Assembly (NCBI GenBank): GCA_002347565.1
Contig: DDXR01000076.1
Coordinates: 42,570 to 106,569 of the forward strand
Origin: a bacterium UBP2_UBA2255
GTDB taxonomy: Bacteria > Edwardsbacteria > AC1 > EtOH8
Length of the DNA stretch: 64,000 nt
Direction: 5' to 3'
Part shown: one piece after another, positions 24,423 through 32,418 of the stretch
Layout of the letters: each line of letters starts with the position of its first letter
Numbering within the stretch: position 1 is the stretch's first letter
The notes under the pieces: generated by a model
Databases searched by the model: none
Told to the model about the DNA's origin: nothing
The model's input: the letters and a program-made list of their open reading frames with translations, nothing else
Translations under genes and position numbers: made by a program

Positions 24423-26132
24423 TTACCGCACCACCACCAGCCGCAGGCGCTGCGCGGCCCCGCCGGCGTTCAATGAGACGAAGTACACGCCGGAGCCGAC
24501 CGCGGCCCCGGTCTCGTTCTTCCCGTCCCAACGGATGGAGTGGCGGCCGGATTGCAGTTCGCCCCGCAGCAGCGTCCGCACCTTGCGCCCGGCGACATCG
24601 TACACCGTCAGGCTGGCCTTGGACCGTCCGGCCAGCTGGAAGCTGATCGCCGTGCCATTCGTTGCCGGATTGGGCGCGGCCCTGAGCGTGCCGATCGTCG
24701 CGGCCGGTCCCGTGGCCGGTCCCTGCGCCACGCCGGTGGCGACCGCCACGTAGCGGTGGCGCCAACTGGCCGGTGCGAAGCGCGGCTGCTGCTCGGCCCG
24801 GCCGGAGTTGTCGGTGGCCGAGATGTAGTACTCCACGGTGTCGCCAGCGACGGCGCCCGGGATCGACGCGCTGAAGCTGTCGCTGCCGGCGGATGTCATG
24901 GTCAGCGAATCGTACGCGCCGCTGGTACCATAGCGGTAGAGGCAGCGGGTCGAGGTCAGCGAGAAGTTGGGGTGGCAGCGGACCAGCGATGTGATCGCCA
25001 CCGGCGTCCCCGCCGGCTGGATCGCCGCCACCGGTTTGTGGCTGATCCACAGCATGGCCGAGTCGGTGACGCCCATGGTGCGGCAGTGAAGGGCATCGGT
25101 GCTCTGCCAGCCTGAGTAATATATGCCAACGATGCTGAAACCGGGTAGTGCCGTACGATATGCCTGAAGGGCGGCGGCGTCATTAGAAGTGTTCCATGTC
25201 GGTACGTAGACACGGTTGTTGACAATGAGGCTGTTGGTATAGCCCTCGGTGCCGCTGGAATACACCCGATGAATCTCCCAATTCCCCCCGTAATGATTCG
25301 GCACGGTCGACAGATATGATGCTGCGGCTTCTATGTTCGCATAGTCACCATGAGATGGAGGCACCTGCAAGACCAGCAGTTTTGTCGGGGAAATTATTTT
25401 TGCCCAGCAATCAATGTGATCAATGTAACTGGCCTGCGGGTCGACCAAGGTCAGGTAGTTATCCACGCCTAGGTACTGGAGCATCTGGTTGTCGACCCAA
25501 GCGTTGGAGCTGTCGTTCTCGACATACACCAGATTCGTCGACATCGATTGGCCATGCCCGCCCGACATGTAGTTGCCACCGGTGTGGACCAGTACTGATG
25601 AATAGATCGGGAGGTTCCAGGCTGTTCCTAGTTTGATCGGTATAGAATCATCTTGAGGCCTGGGCCTATTGTACGCAAAATCGAAAATGCCCTGCCTGCC
25701 ATCGGGCTTCATGACAAACCAGGGACCGTAGTCCCTTATCCATTCGTAATTTGTTGCGGCTATGACATAGCCAACATTGGTCATGTTGATCCCGTTTGAA
25801 GTAAGGCCAGATTGGCAAGAAGCTTGCTGTGAACTCGACACCACCATCCATAGTTTAGTATGATCGGACAGTGAGTCAAGTAACCGATAGGGCACTTCAA
25901 GCGGCCAGCGCACCAGCACGCCTGTCATTGGCTCGTACTCGGCCGGGTTACGGGTACCGGTAGGCGGCGGGGCCGTGGCCGGGACATAGGTGCCGATCTC
26001 ATGAATCCTGGTCAATTCCTCGGTGGTCATGCGATCATGGGTTGCTTTCTCATGGCCGATCGCCTGGCCGTCAGCCAGCGCCGGGGTGACGGCTAGCAGC
26101 AATGACAAGAGCTGGGCCGGTATGGTATTCAT
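24423..26132 (-). CDS. Exported peptidylarginine deiminase, PPAD-type architecture
   Basis: A 569-residue protein of the guanidine-modifying superfamily (Porphyromonas-type peptidylarginine deiminase / agmatine deiminase). It would convert arginine residues to citrulline, releasing ammonia. Catalytic positions are D134 (RDYGPWF), H239 and D241 (DHIDCW), N300 (YTNSLIV) and nucleophile C350 (ALHCRT). Their spacing closely matches D130/H236/D238/N297/C351 recalled for P. gingivalis PPAD. Order: signal peptide (1-21), catalytic domain (to about 370), an Ig-like domain, then the FlgD-Ig/type IX-like C-terminal domain. The same order occurs in PPAD. Cytoplasmic agmatine deiminases have none of these flanking parts. 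An ATG at 26132 or GTG at 26135 are both possible starts. Confidence 0.85.
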   Translation of the reverse strand: MNTIPAQLLSLLLAVTPALADGQAIGHEKATHDRMTTEELTRIHEIGTYVPATAPPPTGTRNPAEYEPMTGVLVRWPLEVPYRLLDSLSDHTKLWMVVSSSQQASCQSGLTSNGINMTNVGYVIAATNYEWIRDYGPWFVMKPDGRQGIFDFAYNRPRPQDDSIPIKLGTAWNLPIYSSVLVHTGGNYMSGGHGQSMSTNLVYVENDSSNAWVDNQMLQYLGVDNYLTLVDPQASYIDHIDCWAKIISPTKLLVLQVPPSHGDYANIEAAASYLSTVPNHYGGNWEIHRVYSSGTEGYTNSLIVNNRVYVPTWNTSNDAAALQAYRTALPGFSIVGIYYSGWQSTDALHCRTMGVTDSAMLWISHKPVAAIQPAGTPVAITSLVRCHPNFSLTSTRCLYRYGTSGAYDSLTMTSAGSDSFSASIPGAVAGDTVEYYISATDNSGRAEQQPRFAPASWRHRYVAVATGVAQGPATGPAATIGTLRAAPNPATNGTAISFQLAGRSKASLTVYDVAGRKVRTLLRGELQSGRHSIRWDGKNETGAAVGSGVYFVSLNAGGAAQRLRLVVVR

Positions 26133-26175
26133 CACGTCGTTTTCCCAATCATATGTTGATTGTGTTCATGCATTG

Positions 26176-27237
26176 TCACTGCACAAGGATGCCCGATGCG
26201 TACCCGTTGGCCGTGCTGTCCACTGGCAGCTCGTACCGGGTCGTGCCGGCCCAGTAGCATGGCACCCGCCTGGTCCCGTTGTCGATCGAACCGGCGCAGT
26301 ACACCGTGCCGTTGACGACCGTGACGGCGTAGGCATAATTGTCGAATCCGCTGCCGCCCGGCAGGTCATGCCGGGTCGTCCCGGCCCAGTAACAGGGAAC
26401 GCGCTTGCCCCCGTCGTGGGCGTACCCGGCGACATAGACCGTGCCGCCCGACACGCAGATGGCGTAGGCGCTGGCCGAATTAGTGCCGTTCCCGGGCAGG
26501 TCGGTGCGGACGGTTTCCTGCCAGTAGCAGGGGATCCGACGGCCATTGATGATGTAGAAGCCGCAAGTGTAGGCCGTTCCGCCGCTGACCGCGATACCGC
26601 TGGCATACGAGGTGTTGGCCGTGTCATGGGGCAGTTCGTACTTCACGTCGCCGACCCAAAAGCACGGGTCGCTGCCGCTGCCGCCGGTCGAATTGATGTG
26701 GCCGGAGCAGTAGATCGTGCCGCCGTCGACCGCGATACCGGTCGCTTCGCCGTCCTGCGAAGTATCGGCCGGCAGGACGTGCATCGTGCTCCCCTGCCAG
26801 TAGCAGGGTGTGTTATGGAGACTGCCTGCCGCGCCAAAGCTGTATCCGGCGCCGTAGAACGTCCCGCTCGACAGCGCCATCGCGTAGACGTCCGAATGAC
26901 CCGTGCCGGTCGGCAGGTCATGCCGGGTCGTCCCGGCCCAATAGCACGGCACGTTCCACGTGCCGTTGTTGAACGATCCCCCGGTATAGACGGTGGTCCC
27001 TGACACAGCGATACTATTGGCGCTCGTATTGTGCGTGCCGTCCCCGGGCAATTCATACCGGGTCGTGCCCTGCCAATAGCAGGAATACCATCTTGAGCTG
27101 ATCTCGTAGTACCCGCTGATGTAGATGCTCGCTCCCGGCTGCTCATTCGCCGGCTGGGTGGGTGAGGATTTCTTGCCGCAGGCGGGAAACAGCGCCAGCA
27201 GCGCGAATGCGACCATCATTCGACGGATTGGAACCAT
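26176..27237 (-). CDS. Lipoprotein with seven PCYW repeats (predicted seven-bladed propeller), paralogue A
   Basis: A 353-residue lipoprotein. The lipobox ends at C20 (LLALFPAC), followed by GKKSSPTQP. The start at MVPIRRMM is set by an AAAGGA site. The body consists of seven tandem repeats of 43-48 residues, each following the pattern Y-x-x-G ... [PS]C[YF]W-x-x-x-[VT]-[RK]-x-[ED]LP ... [IV]-x-V-S-G-G-T-[VA]. Seven repeats of this size imply a seven-bladed beta-propeller. Each repeat carries one Cys in the PCYW motif, with additional Cys in some blades. It sits 33 bases after paralogue B. Function unknown; sensing or scaffolding at a membrane surface is plausible. Confidence 0.78.
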   Translation of the reverse strand: MVPIRRMMVAFALLALFPACGKKSSPTQPANEQPGASIYISGYYEISSRWYSCYWQGTTRYELPGDGTHNTSANSIAVSGTTVYTGGSFNNGTWNVPCYWAGTTRHDLPTGTGHSDVYAMALSSGTFYGAGYSFGAAGSLHNTPCYWQGSTMHVLPADTSQDGEATGIAVDGGTIYCSGHINSTGGSGSDPCFWVGDVKYELPHDTANTSYASGIAVSGGTAYTCGFYIINGRRIPCYWQETVRTDLPGNGTNSASAYAICVSGGTVYVAGYAHDGGKRVPCYWAGTTRHDLPGGSGFDNYAYAVTVVNGTVYCAGSIDNGTRRVPCYWAGTTRYELPVDSTANGYASGILVQ

Positions 27238-27270
27238 GACATGTTCCTTTCGAATTGCCATACAATATGC

Positions 27271-28326
27271 TCACTGCACGACGATGCCCGAGGCGATGCC
27301 ATACGTCGATGTGCTGTCGATCACCAGGTCGTGGCGCACCCCGCTGACCCAATAGCACGGGATGTACTCTGATCCGACGCTGGTGTAACCGGTAAAATAG
27401 ACCGTCCCCGAATAGGCGCAGACCGCCATCACGCTGTTATCGGTGCCGGTGCTGCAGGGCAGGTCGTGTCGCGTCGTTCCTTCCCAGTAGCAGGCCGTGC
27501 CGGTGACGCCATCGGAGACATAGCCGCCAGCGTAAACCGTGCCGCCGGAAACGCAAATGCCGTATACTTCCCCGTCGTTGGTGCCGTTGGTTGGCAAGCT
27601 GCAAAGCACCGTATCCTGCCAATAGCACGGGGCGATCTGCCCGCCCGATGGGCGGTAATTTCCGCCGCAATAGACCACGCCGTTGCTCACGGCAACCGCA
27701 TAGGCATAGGCGTTATTGACCGTGCTCCGGCTCAGGATGTGCCTGACCGTGTCTACCCAATAGCATGGCTCCGCATAGCTGACTGATGAATATCCGGCAC
27801 AGTAGGGAACACCATTGTATGTGGTCACGGCCGTGACCATGGCGTTGGCCGCCGAATCGACCTGCAGCCGGCGCCGCAGCGCTCCGTCCCAGCGGGTGGG
27901 CAGGCGGATGGCTCCGCTGTCGACGTACCCGGCGCAATAGACCGCGCCGCCGGCCACGGCGATGCCATAGACCGTTGGGTTGGTCCCAAGGGCCGGCAGA
28001 TCTGTGCGCACCGTGTCCCGCCAGAAACAGGGGATCCGTTTCGACCCGTCGTTGTACCAGCCGCCGCAATATGCGGCACCATTGGATACCGCCATGCCGT
28101 TCGCAACTGCAGGATGCAATACGTCCCCGCGCAGGTCAACGCGAACGCCGTTCTTCCAATAACATGGCACGTTGCGGCCGGCTATCTGATGGTACCCGCT
28201 GACATAGACCGTCGGCCCGGTCGGCGTCACTACTGGCGCGGTGGGATTGGATTTCTTGCCGCAGGCGGACAACAGCGCCAGCAGCACGATGGCCGGCGCG
28301 AGACCGGCCACGACCAGGCGTTTCAT
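27271..28326 (-). CDS. Lipoprotein with seven PCYW repeats (predicted seven-bladed propeller), paralogue B
   Basis: A 351-residue lipoprotein with an AAGGAG ribosome-binding site, a lipobox ending at C22 (LALLSAC), and seven repeats of the same kind as paralogue A (for example GRNVPCYWKNGVRVDL, SKRIPCFWRDTVRTDLP, EYIPCYWVSGVRHDL). Blade 3 has lost the Cys (RLPTRWDG). The repeats are more diverged than in paralogue A, and the two proteins share the C-terminal ending GIASGI(V/L)VQ. This is an old tandem duplication. No enzymatic motif is visible. Confidence 0.78.
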   Translation of the reverse strand: MKRLVVAGLAPAIVLLALLSACGKKSNPTAPVVTPTGPTVYVSGYHQIAGRNVPCYWKNGVRVDLRGDVLHPAVANGMAVSNGAAYCGGWYNDGSKRIPCFWRDTVRTDLPALGTNPTVYGIAVAGGAVYCAGYVDSGAIRLPTRWDGALRRRLQVDSAANAMVTAVTTYNGVPYCAGYSSVSYAEPCYWVDTVRHILSRSTVNNAYAYAVAVSNGVVYCGGNYRPSGGQIAPCYWQDTVLCSLPTNGTNDGEVYGICVSGGTVYAGGYVSDGVTGTACYWEGTTRHDLPCSTGTDNSVMAVCAYSGTVYFTGYTSVGSEYIPCYWVSGVRHDLVIDSTSTYGIASGIVVQ

Positions 28327-28377
28327 GTGGTGCTCCTTCACGTGGAGTTTTCTCGCAGGAACCGGTCCGATACGGGC

Positions 28378-28764
28378 TCAGTTCTTGTTGATGTAGTCCA
28401 CCACCGCCTGGCTGGAGGTGCCGGGCGTGAAGATCTCCCTGATGCCCGCCGCTTTCAGGCCCGGGATGTCGTCGGCCGGGATCACGCCGCCGCCGAACAC
28501 CTTGATGTCGGCCGCGCCCTTCTCCTTCAGCAGGTCGACCACCCTGGGGAACAGCGAGTTGTGGGCGCCCGACAGGCAGGACAGCCCCACCCACTGCACG
28601 TCCTCCTGCACCGCGGCGGCGGCGATGGCCTCGGGCGTCTGGCGCAGGCCGGTGTAGATCACCTCGAACCCGGCGTCGCGCAGGGCCCGGGCGATGTACT
28701 TGGCCCCGCGGTCGTGCCCGTCCAGGCCGGGCTTGGCGATCAGGATGCGGGTCTTGCTGCTCAT
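28378..28764 (-). CDS. Methylmalonyl-CoA mutase, B12-binding subunit
   Basis: A 128-residue cobalamin-binding domain protein, the C-terminal (small) half of a split methylmalonyl-CoA mutase. The B12 lower-ligand motif DxHxxG is D15-G-H17-D-R-G20, and the SxL and GGG segments of the fold are present (VGLSCLSGAH, FGGGVIPADD). The start at MSSKTRI follows a GGAGACG site. Its catalytic partner is encoded at 34031-35803; the AT-rich island lies between them. Confidence 0.93.
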   Translation of the reverse strand: MSSKTRILIAKPGLDGHDRGAKYIARALRDAGFEVIYTGLRQTPEAIAAAAVQEDVQWVGLSCLSGAHNSLFPRVVDLLKEKGAADIKVFGGGVIPADDIPGLKAAGIREIFTPGTSSQAVVDYINKN

Positions 28765-28801
28765 GTGGCGTCTCCGTATGTCGTGCATGGTGATTGGCCG
28801 C

Positions 28802-29437
28802 TCAGTACTTGGCCAGCGCCTGCAGCCAGCTGTGGACGTCCTCCGCCCGGTCGGACCCGCCCCATTCCTTCCAGTAGGCGCGGACCTCGCCCTCGTCGGC
28901 CTCGAACTCCAGCTGCTCGTTGCGGGCCTGGGCCGCGATGCCCCGCAGGATAGCCTTCATGGCCTCGGCCGCCTCGCCGCCGCCGGTGCGCAGCCGCCAG
29001 CCGTGGCCCAGATCGGCGCCCTCGACCCCCTCCAGCCGGGCCAGCATCCAGGACCGGGGTGAACCGCCCGGCCGGCGCGGCAGCGCGTAGCGGGCCACCG
29101 CGACCTTCTCCGGCCCGCCGTCCTTGGCCGGCATGACGCGCTCGGTGTCGGCGACGGCCACCCCCAGCCGGACGGCGTGCCGCCGGGCCAGCTTCTCGGG
29201 CCGGCGGGAACGGCGCTCGTACCACAGGTAGCACAGGCACAGCCCGCTCATCGACGCCGACAGCGCCAGCGACGCGCCCCAGCGCTCCATGCCGACCGCG
29301 GCCGCCGACAGGCTGGCGGCCGAGAACAGCGCCGCCGCCGCCGCCACCCACATCCACTTGCGCCGGGTCTCGACGACGAACTCGAACACCAGCAGGATGG
29401 CGAACAGCGTCAGGACGCCCTGGTTGAAATTGTTCAT
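28802..29437 (-). CDS. Membrane protein of unknown function
   Basis: A 211-residue protein with three N-terminal hydrophobic segments (about 8-23, 29-49 and 55-70), then a soluble domain rich in Arg and Glu (residues 72-211). No family is recognised. It is GC-rich like the native chromosome, 37 bases upstream of the B12-subunit gene, and is the last native gene before the AT-rich island. It ends LQALAKY. Confidence 0.6.
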   Translation of the reverse strand: MNNFNQGVLTLFAILLVFEFVVETRRKWMWVAAAAALFSAASLSAAAVGMERWGASLALSASMSGLCLCYLWYERRSRRPEKLARRHAVRLGVAVADTERVMPAKDGGPEKVAVARYALPRRPGGSPRSWMLARLEGVEGADLGHGWRLRTGGGEAAEAMKAILRGIAAQARNEQLEFEADEGEVRAYWKEWGGSDRAEDVHSWLQALAKY

Positions 29438-29492
29438 GGCGTTGCCCTCTCTGCGGCGGTTATGGAATTATCCGTGTGCAGGATCGAACCCG

Positions 29493-29512
29493 GCTGCCGG
29501 CCGACCGGCAGC
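29493..29512. other. 8-bp hairpin at the edge of the island
   Basis: GCTGCCGG-CCGA-CCGGCAGC, a perfect inverted repeat in the 126-base gap between the membrane-protein start and the end of the methyltransferase gene. The sequence turns AT-rich about 25 bases further on. It could end transcription of the island operon, but no U tract follows. Confidence 0.4.
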
Positions 29513-29563
29513 AGCAATAGTAAGATCGCGTCGGTCATTTAAATACGTTGTGGAATCTAGTGT

Positions 29564-30658
29564 TTAAAAACCTAATGACGTTTGATTGTCTTTTTCCTTA
29601 TCTTTTACCATATAGATATTGCCATCGTAAGGTGTGTATTTAAGCATATCGGAAGCTTTTATACAGTAGTCTACACCTAGGTCAATCCCAATAAACCTGC
29701 GACCCAATTGCTTCGCTGCAATACATGTGGTACCAATACCACAAAAAGGGTCGAGTACGATATCACCATTGAAAGAGCGCACTTTATCCTCTTTGAAAGT
29801 ATACATGGCTATTAATCTATTAGGTATAGCACGCGGGAAAGGCGCTGGATGGACTTCTCTTTTAATATCTTCGGAAATAATCGGCCACACTTGTCTCGTA
29901 AGGTTCATCCATTGAGATACATCGAGTTTGCTTCTTTCCTTAATCTGCTTACTAATTATAGATGGCTTCCCGGCCTTGACATAAACGTTGATAAACTCAA
30001 TGGTATTGCGTTCATACAAGTTTGGCGGATAAGGGTACGAGCCAAACATTTTTTCTGTTGTTTGTTTCTGCCAAATGTACAGGCTATATAAAGATAGCTT
30101 TGTGTGATCTAGTATTGTACGTTCAATATCATTGTTTATATTTTTCAAATGCCTTGTATGTTGTTCCGATATCACTTTTTTTGCTATGGGCATTATTGGC
30201 GTTTGAATACACAACTTGCCGTTGGGAGTAAGAATACGTTCGCATTCACTCCAAATCAATAATAACTCCTTCAAGTATTTATCATAACTAGACTGACCTA
30301 TTTGGCCCGAGAATCCATAATCAACCATATTCCAATATGGTGGACTAGTGATTATAAGATGAATGGTATCGCTGGGGATTCGTTGCATTACATTATAGCT
30401 ATTACCACAGATCACTTTGTTGACAATTGCATCAATGTTTTTATAAGGCTGCGCAGTATTACGTGCGTCAAGCAAATTGCTATTCGATTCGATCACATTC
30501 TTCAGGTTGTCTTCCATCCTTTTCTGATAAATGCGTGTTGATGGATTCAATTGATCCGCGTGTTTTGAAATGATCTTTTTATCATCAAATAAACTGTCCG
30601 CATCGGCCCTTCTCAACCGATTACGTTTCATTTTATATCTAATCTTGTCATCTACCAT
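29564..30658 (-). CDS. DNA methyltransferase (N4-cytosine/N6-adenine, beta-type motif order)
   Basis: A 364-residue amino-methyltransferase. Catalytic motif IV TSPPYW is at 104-109, and the SAM-binding motif I DPFCGIGTT is at 303-311, giving the beta-group order with the target-recognition region in between. TSPPYW favours N4-cytosine, but N6-adenine enzymes also use it. It begins two bases after the stop of the nuclease gene, so the pair is almost certainly a restriction-modification unit. It is AT-rich with codon use quite unlike the flanking genes, which indicates horizontal acquisition. The recognition site is unknown. Confidence 0.9.
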   Translation of the reverse strand: MVDDKIRYKMKRNRLRRADADSLFDDKKIISKHADQLNPSTRIYQKRMEDNLKNVIESNSNLLDARNTAQPYKNIDAIVNKVICGNSYNVMQRIPSDTIHLIITSPPYWNMVDYGFSGQIGQSSYDKYLKELLLIWSECERILTPNGKLCIQTPIMPIAKKVISEQHTRHLKNINNDIERTILDHTKLSLYSLYIWQKQTTEKMFGSYPYPPNLYERNTIEFINVYVKAGKPSIISKQIKERSKLDVSQWMNLTRQVWPIISEDIKREVHPAPFPRAIPNRLIAMYTFKEDKVRSFNGDIVLDPFCGIGTTCIAAKQLGRRFIGIDLGVDYCIKASDMLKYTPYDGNIYMVKDKEKDNQTSLGF

Positions 30659-30660
30659 AC

Positions 30661-32133
30661 CTATACATCCTTTCCGCGCACATCAACTACACGGAACTTA
30701 ATGAATGATTTGCTATTTTCTTTCAATAATCCGATCCGAGCGTGTTTGATTTTATCCGAAAACGACTCGGCAAGAATAACACCTCTTGTTTTACCTGAAC
30801 CATCCAGGTTTTGATGTACCCAGCCAATATATCTAAGCATCTGTCCAATGACCTTGTCCTCAGCGTTACCTCTTTTTATTTCAACTACGACATAGTGACC
30901 TGTGCCATCTTTACAAAGCATATCAATACGTCCAATCAATGTTGAATACTGCCTACCATTCTCCACCATCGTCAGACCTGATTCAATCAAAGACGGTTTT
31001 CGACTATAAATATCTTCGATTTCTTTCTCATAAATCAGATCTTCAATTTCCTTCTGCTCTTCCTTAGATAATGTTTTAAGTAATTCGACGCTATCCTTAG
31101 ATATCTTTTTAGCTTCGCTCGGCACTGCTGTTTCTATCTGATACTTAAACAACTCAAATGATGTTGGACGACGCGAATAATCGCCATAGAAATTGAACCA
31201 ATCATTGATTGACTTGAAAACGAATGGTGTGTACTTGTCAATATACTTACCACCTATCTTATCTAGTAAATCTTTTCTAGGTGTTTGATACTTACCATCA
31301 TTGTTTGTTATTAAATCCCCAAAAAGAAATAGTATAAAACTTTTCTGATATGAATAGTTTTGATAGATTGTTTTATACTTTGGCACTGCAGAAACACTAT
31401 ATCCGAAAATGTCTTCAGCTTTAATAGATGGTATTTTTTCGACACACTTGATTAAAGTGCTTTTTTCCTTATCCGATAGTTTTCTCCAGATTTTAATTCT
31501 CTTTAATACATTACCTATATCTGTTTTATTACTAATGATGTTAATGAACAATCTGAATTCATCATCTGTTACCATATAGCCTGCATTCGTGAATACTGTA
31601 AGAAAACTCACAAACGGGTTGATATACTCGCGTCCCTTTAGATTGTAAAACTGATATTTACTTATTTGTCGAGAGATGACCTCTCTTAATGATGTTTCAC
31701 TCTTGCATTTAATAAATTCGTACCCCGCATCTGTAATATAGACATACTCGTCCTGTATATACACAAAACCCAGCAACTCAAATATGATGATATTAATTCT
31801 CATTAATGCAGTATAACTAGCTAAATCTTGTTTTTTCTTGCCCACATAGGGTGCTATGAGTTTACGATTTTCTAACTCTTCGTAGTATTTATGTTGATTC
31901 TTTAAATCCCATTTGTCTTCAAGAGATATTCTCTGTAATGCTTTCAATCTTTCTTTTAGAATCTGAACATTTTCAATTTTTACAGACATAGCCTTAGGGA
32001 TATACCAATAATAATCGTTTGCAGTATATTCCTTTAAAAAATCAATCCAATATAGACGATCTGTAAAATCCTGTGGCAGATCGTACAACTTCTCGATCCG
32101 CTTCTTATCATAATGCTTTTGCTTTTTGATCAT
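30661..32133 (-). CDS. Probable type II restriction endonuclease with C-terminal NucS/DUF91-like nuclease domain
   Basis: A 490-residue AT-rich gene. The C-terminal part (about 395-445) has the PD-(D/E)XK pattern: D404 (IGRIDMLCKD), E418-I-K420 (VVVEIKRG) and a QxxxY motif (Q431-Y435, QMLRYIGWV), closely like NucS/DUF91 and RecB-type nucleases. The N-terminal 380 residues, probably helical and winged-helix regions, would give site recognition; I do not recognise them with confidence, though some AlwI-like enzymes are comparable in size. It is followed two bases later by the methyltransferase. The ribosome-binding site AGGA lies 8 bases before the ATG. Confidence 0.72.
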   Translation of the reverse strand: MIKKQKHYDKKRIEKLYDLPQDFTDRLYWIDFLKEYTANDYYWYIPKAMSVKIENVQILKERLKALQRISLEDKWDLKNQHKYYEELENRKLIAPYVGKKKQDLASYTALMRINIIIFELLGFVYIQDEYVYITDAGYEFIKCKSETSLREVISRQISKYQFYNLKGREYINPFVSFLTVFTNAGYMVTDDEFRLFINIISNKTDIGNVLKRIKIWRKLSDKEKSTLIKCVEKIPSIKAEDIFGYSVSAVPKYKTIYQNYSYQKSFILFLFGDLITNNDGKYQTPRKDLLDKIGGKYIDKYTPFVFKSINDWFNFYGDYSRRPTSFELFKYQIETAVPSEAKKISKDSVELLKTLSKEEQKEIEDLIYEKEIEDIYSRKPSLIESGLTMVENGRQYSTLIGRIDMLCKDGTGHYVVVEIKRGNAEDKVIGQMLRYIGWVHQNLDGSGKTRGVILAESFSDKIKHARIGLLKENSKSFIKFRVVDVRGKDV

Positions 32134-32151
32134 TGCTATATCCTAATGTTA

Positions 32152-32358
32152 TTAAGTCCCCATGATCTTCGCCCGGAAGATAAAGAACACCGCGCCCAGC
32201 AGGCACAGGCCCGCCCACAGGTAGTCGGAACTGGGTTTCCCCTTGAGGAAGTAGACCGGGAACGGCAGGAACACCGCCAGCGCCGCCACGTACCAGGCGA
32301 AGGTCATGAAGACGTTGCTGCAGCCCAGCAGCAGCGCGGTAAGGTAGTATTGATGCAT
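32152..32358 (-). pseudogene. Internally shortened DUF486 (DMT-family) membrane protein gene
   Basis: Encodes 68 residues. The first 23 (ending GCSNVFMTFAWY) match the start of DUF486 proteins, and the last 40 (ending GAVFFIFRAKIMG) match their end, but the 40-50 residues normally between them are missing; intact members are about 110 residues. The frame is kept, so a two-helix product could still be made. The gene is GC-rich, while both neighbours (nuclease and P-loop ATPase) are AT-rich. It is probably a remnant of the native chromosome trapped between two imported segments. Confidence 0.6.
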
Positions 32359-32418
32359 TTAATACGTATTTACAGATACTACATTACGAGTTATTTCGAA
32401 ACAGGGGAACAATGATTC

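Noticed and set aside
24376..25050. N-terminal extension of the minus-strand frame upstream of 24375
   Set aside because: It overlaps the deiminase coding region in another frame, while MGMRLIPS at 24375 begins a good signal peptide after a ribosome-binding site.
29470..29500. T-loop-like sequence (GGTTCGATCC on the minus strand) near the island edge, as a possible tRNA attachment site
   Set aside because: The flanking bases do not form a T stem, and no acceptor or anticodon arm is present.
32113..32415. Plus-strand 100-codon frame across the shortened DUF486 gene
   Set aside because: The minus-strand frame matches both ends of a known membrane family; the plus frame is Arg/Gln/His-rich and starts inside the nuclease gene.
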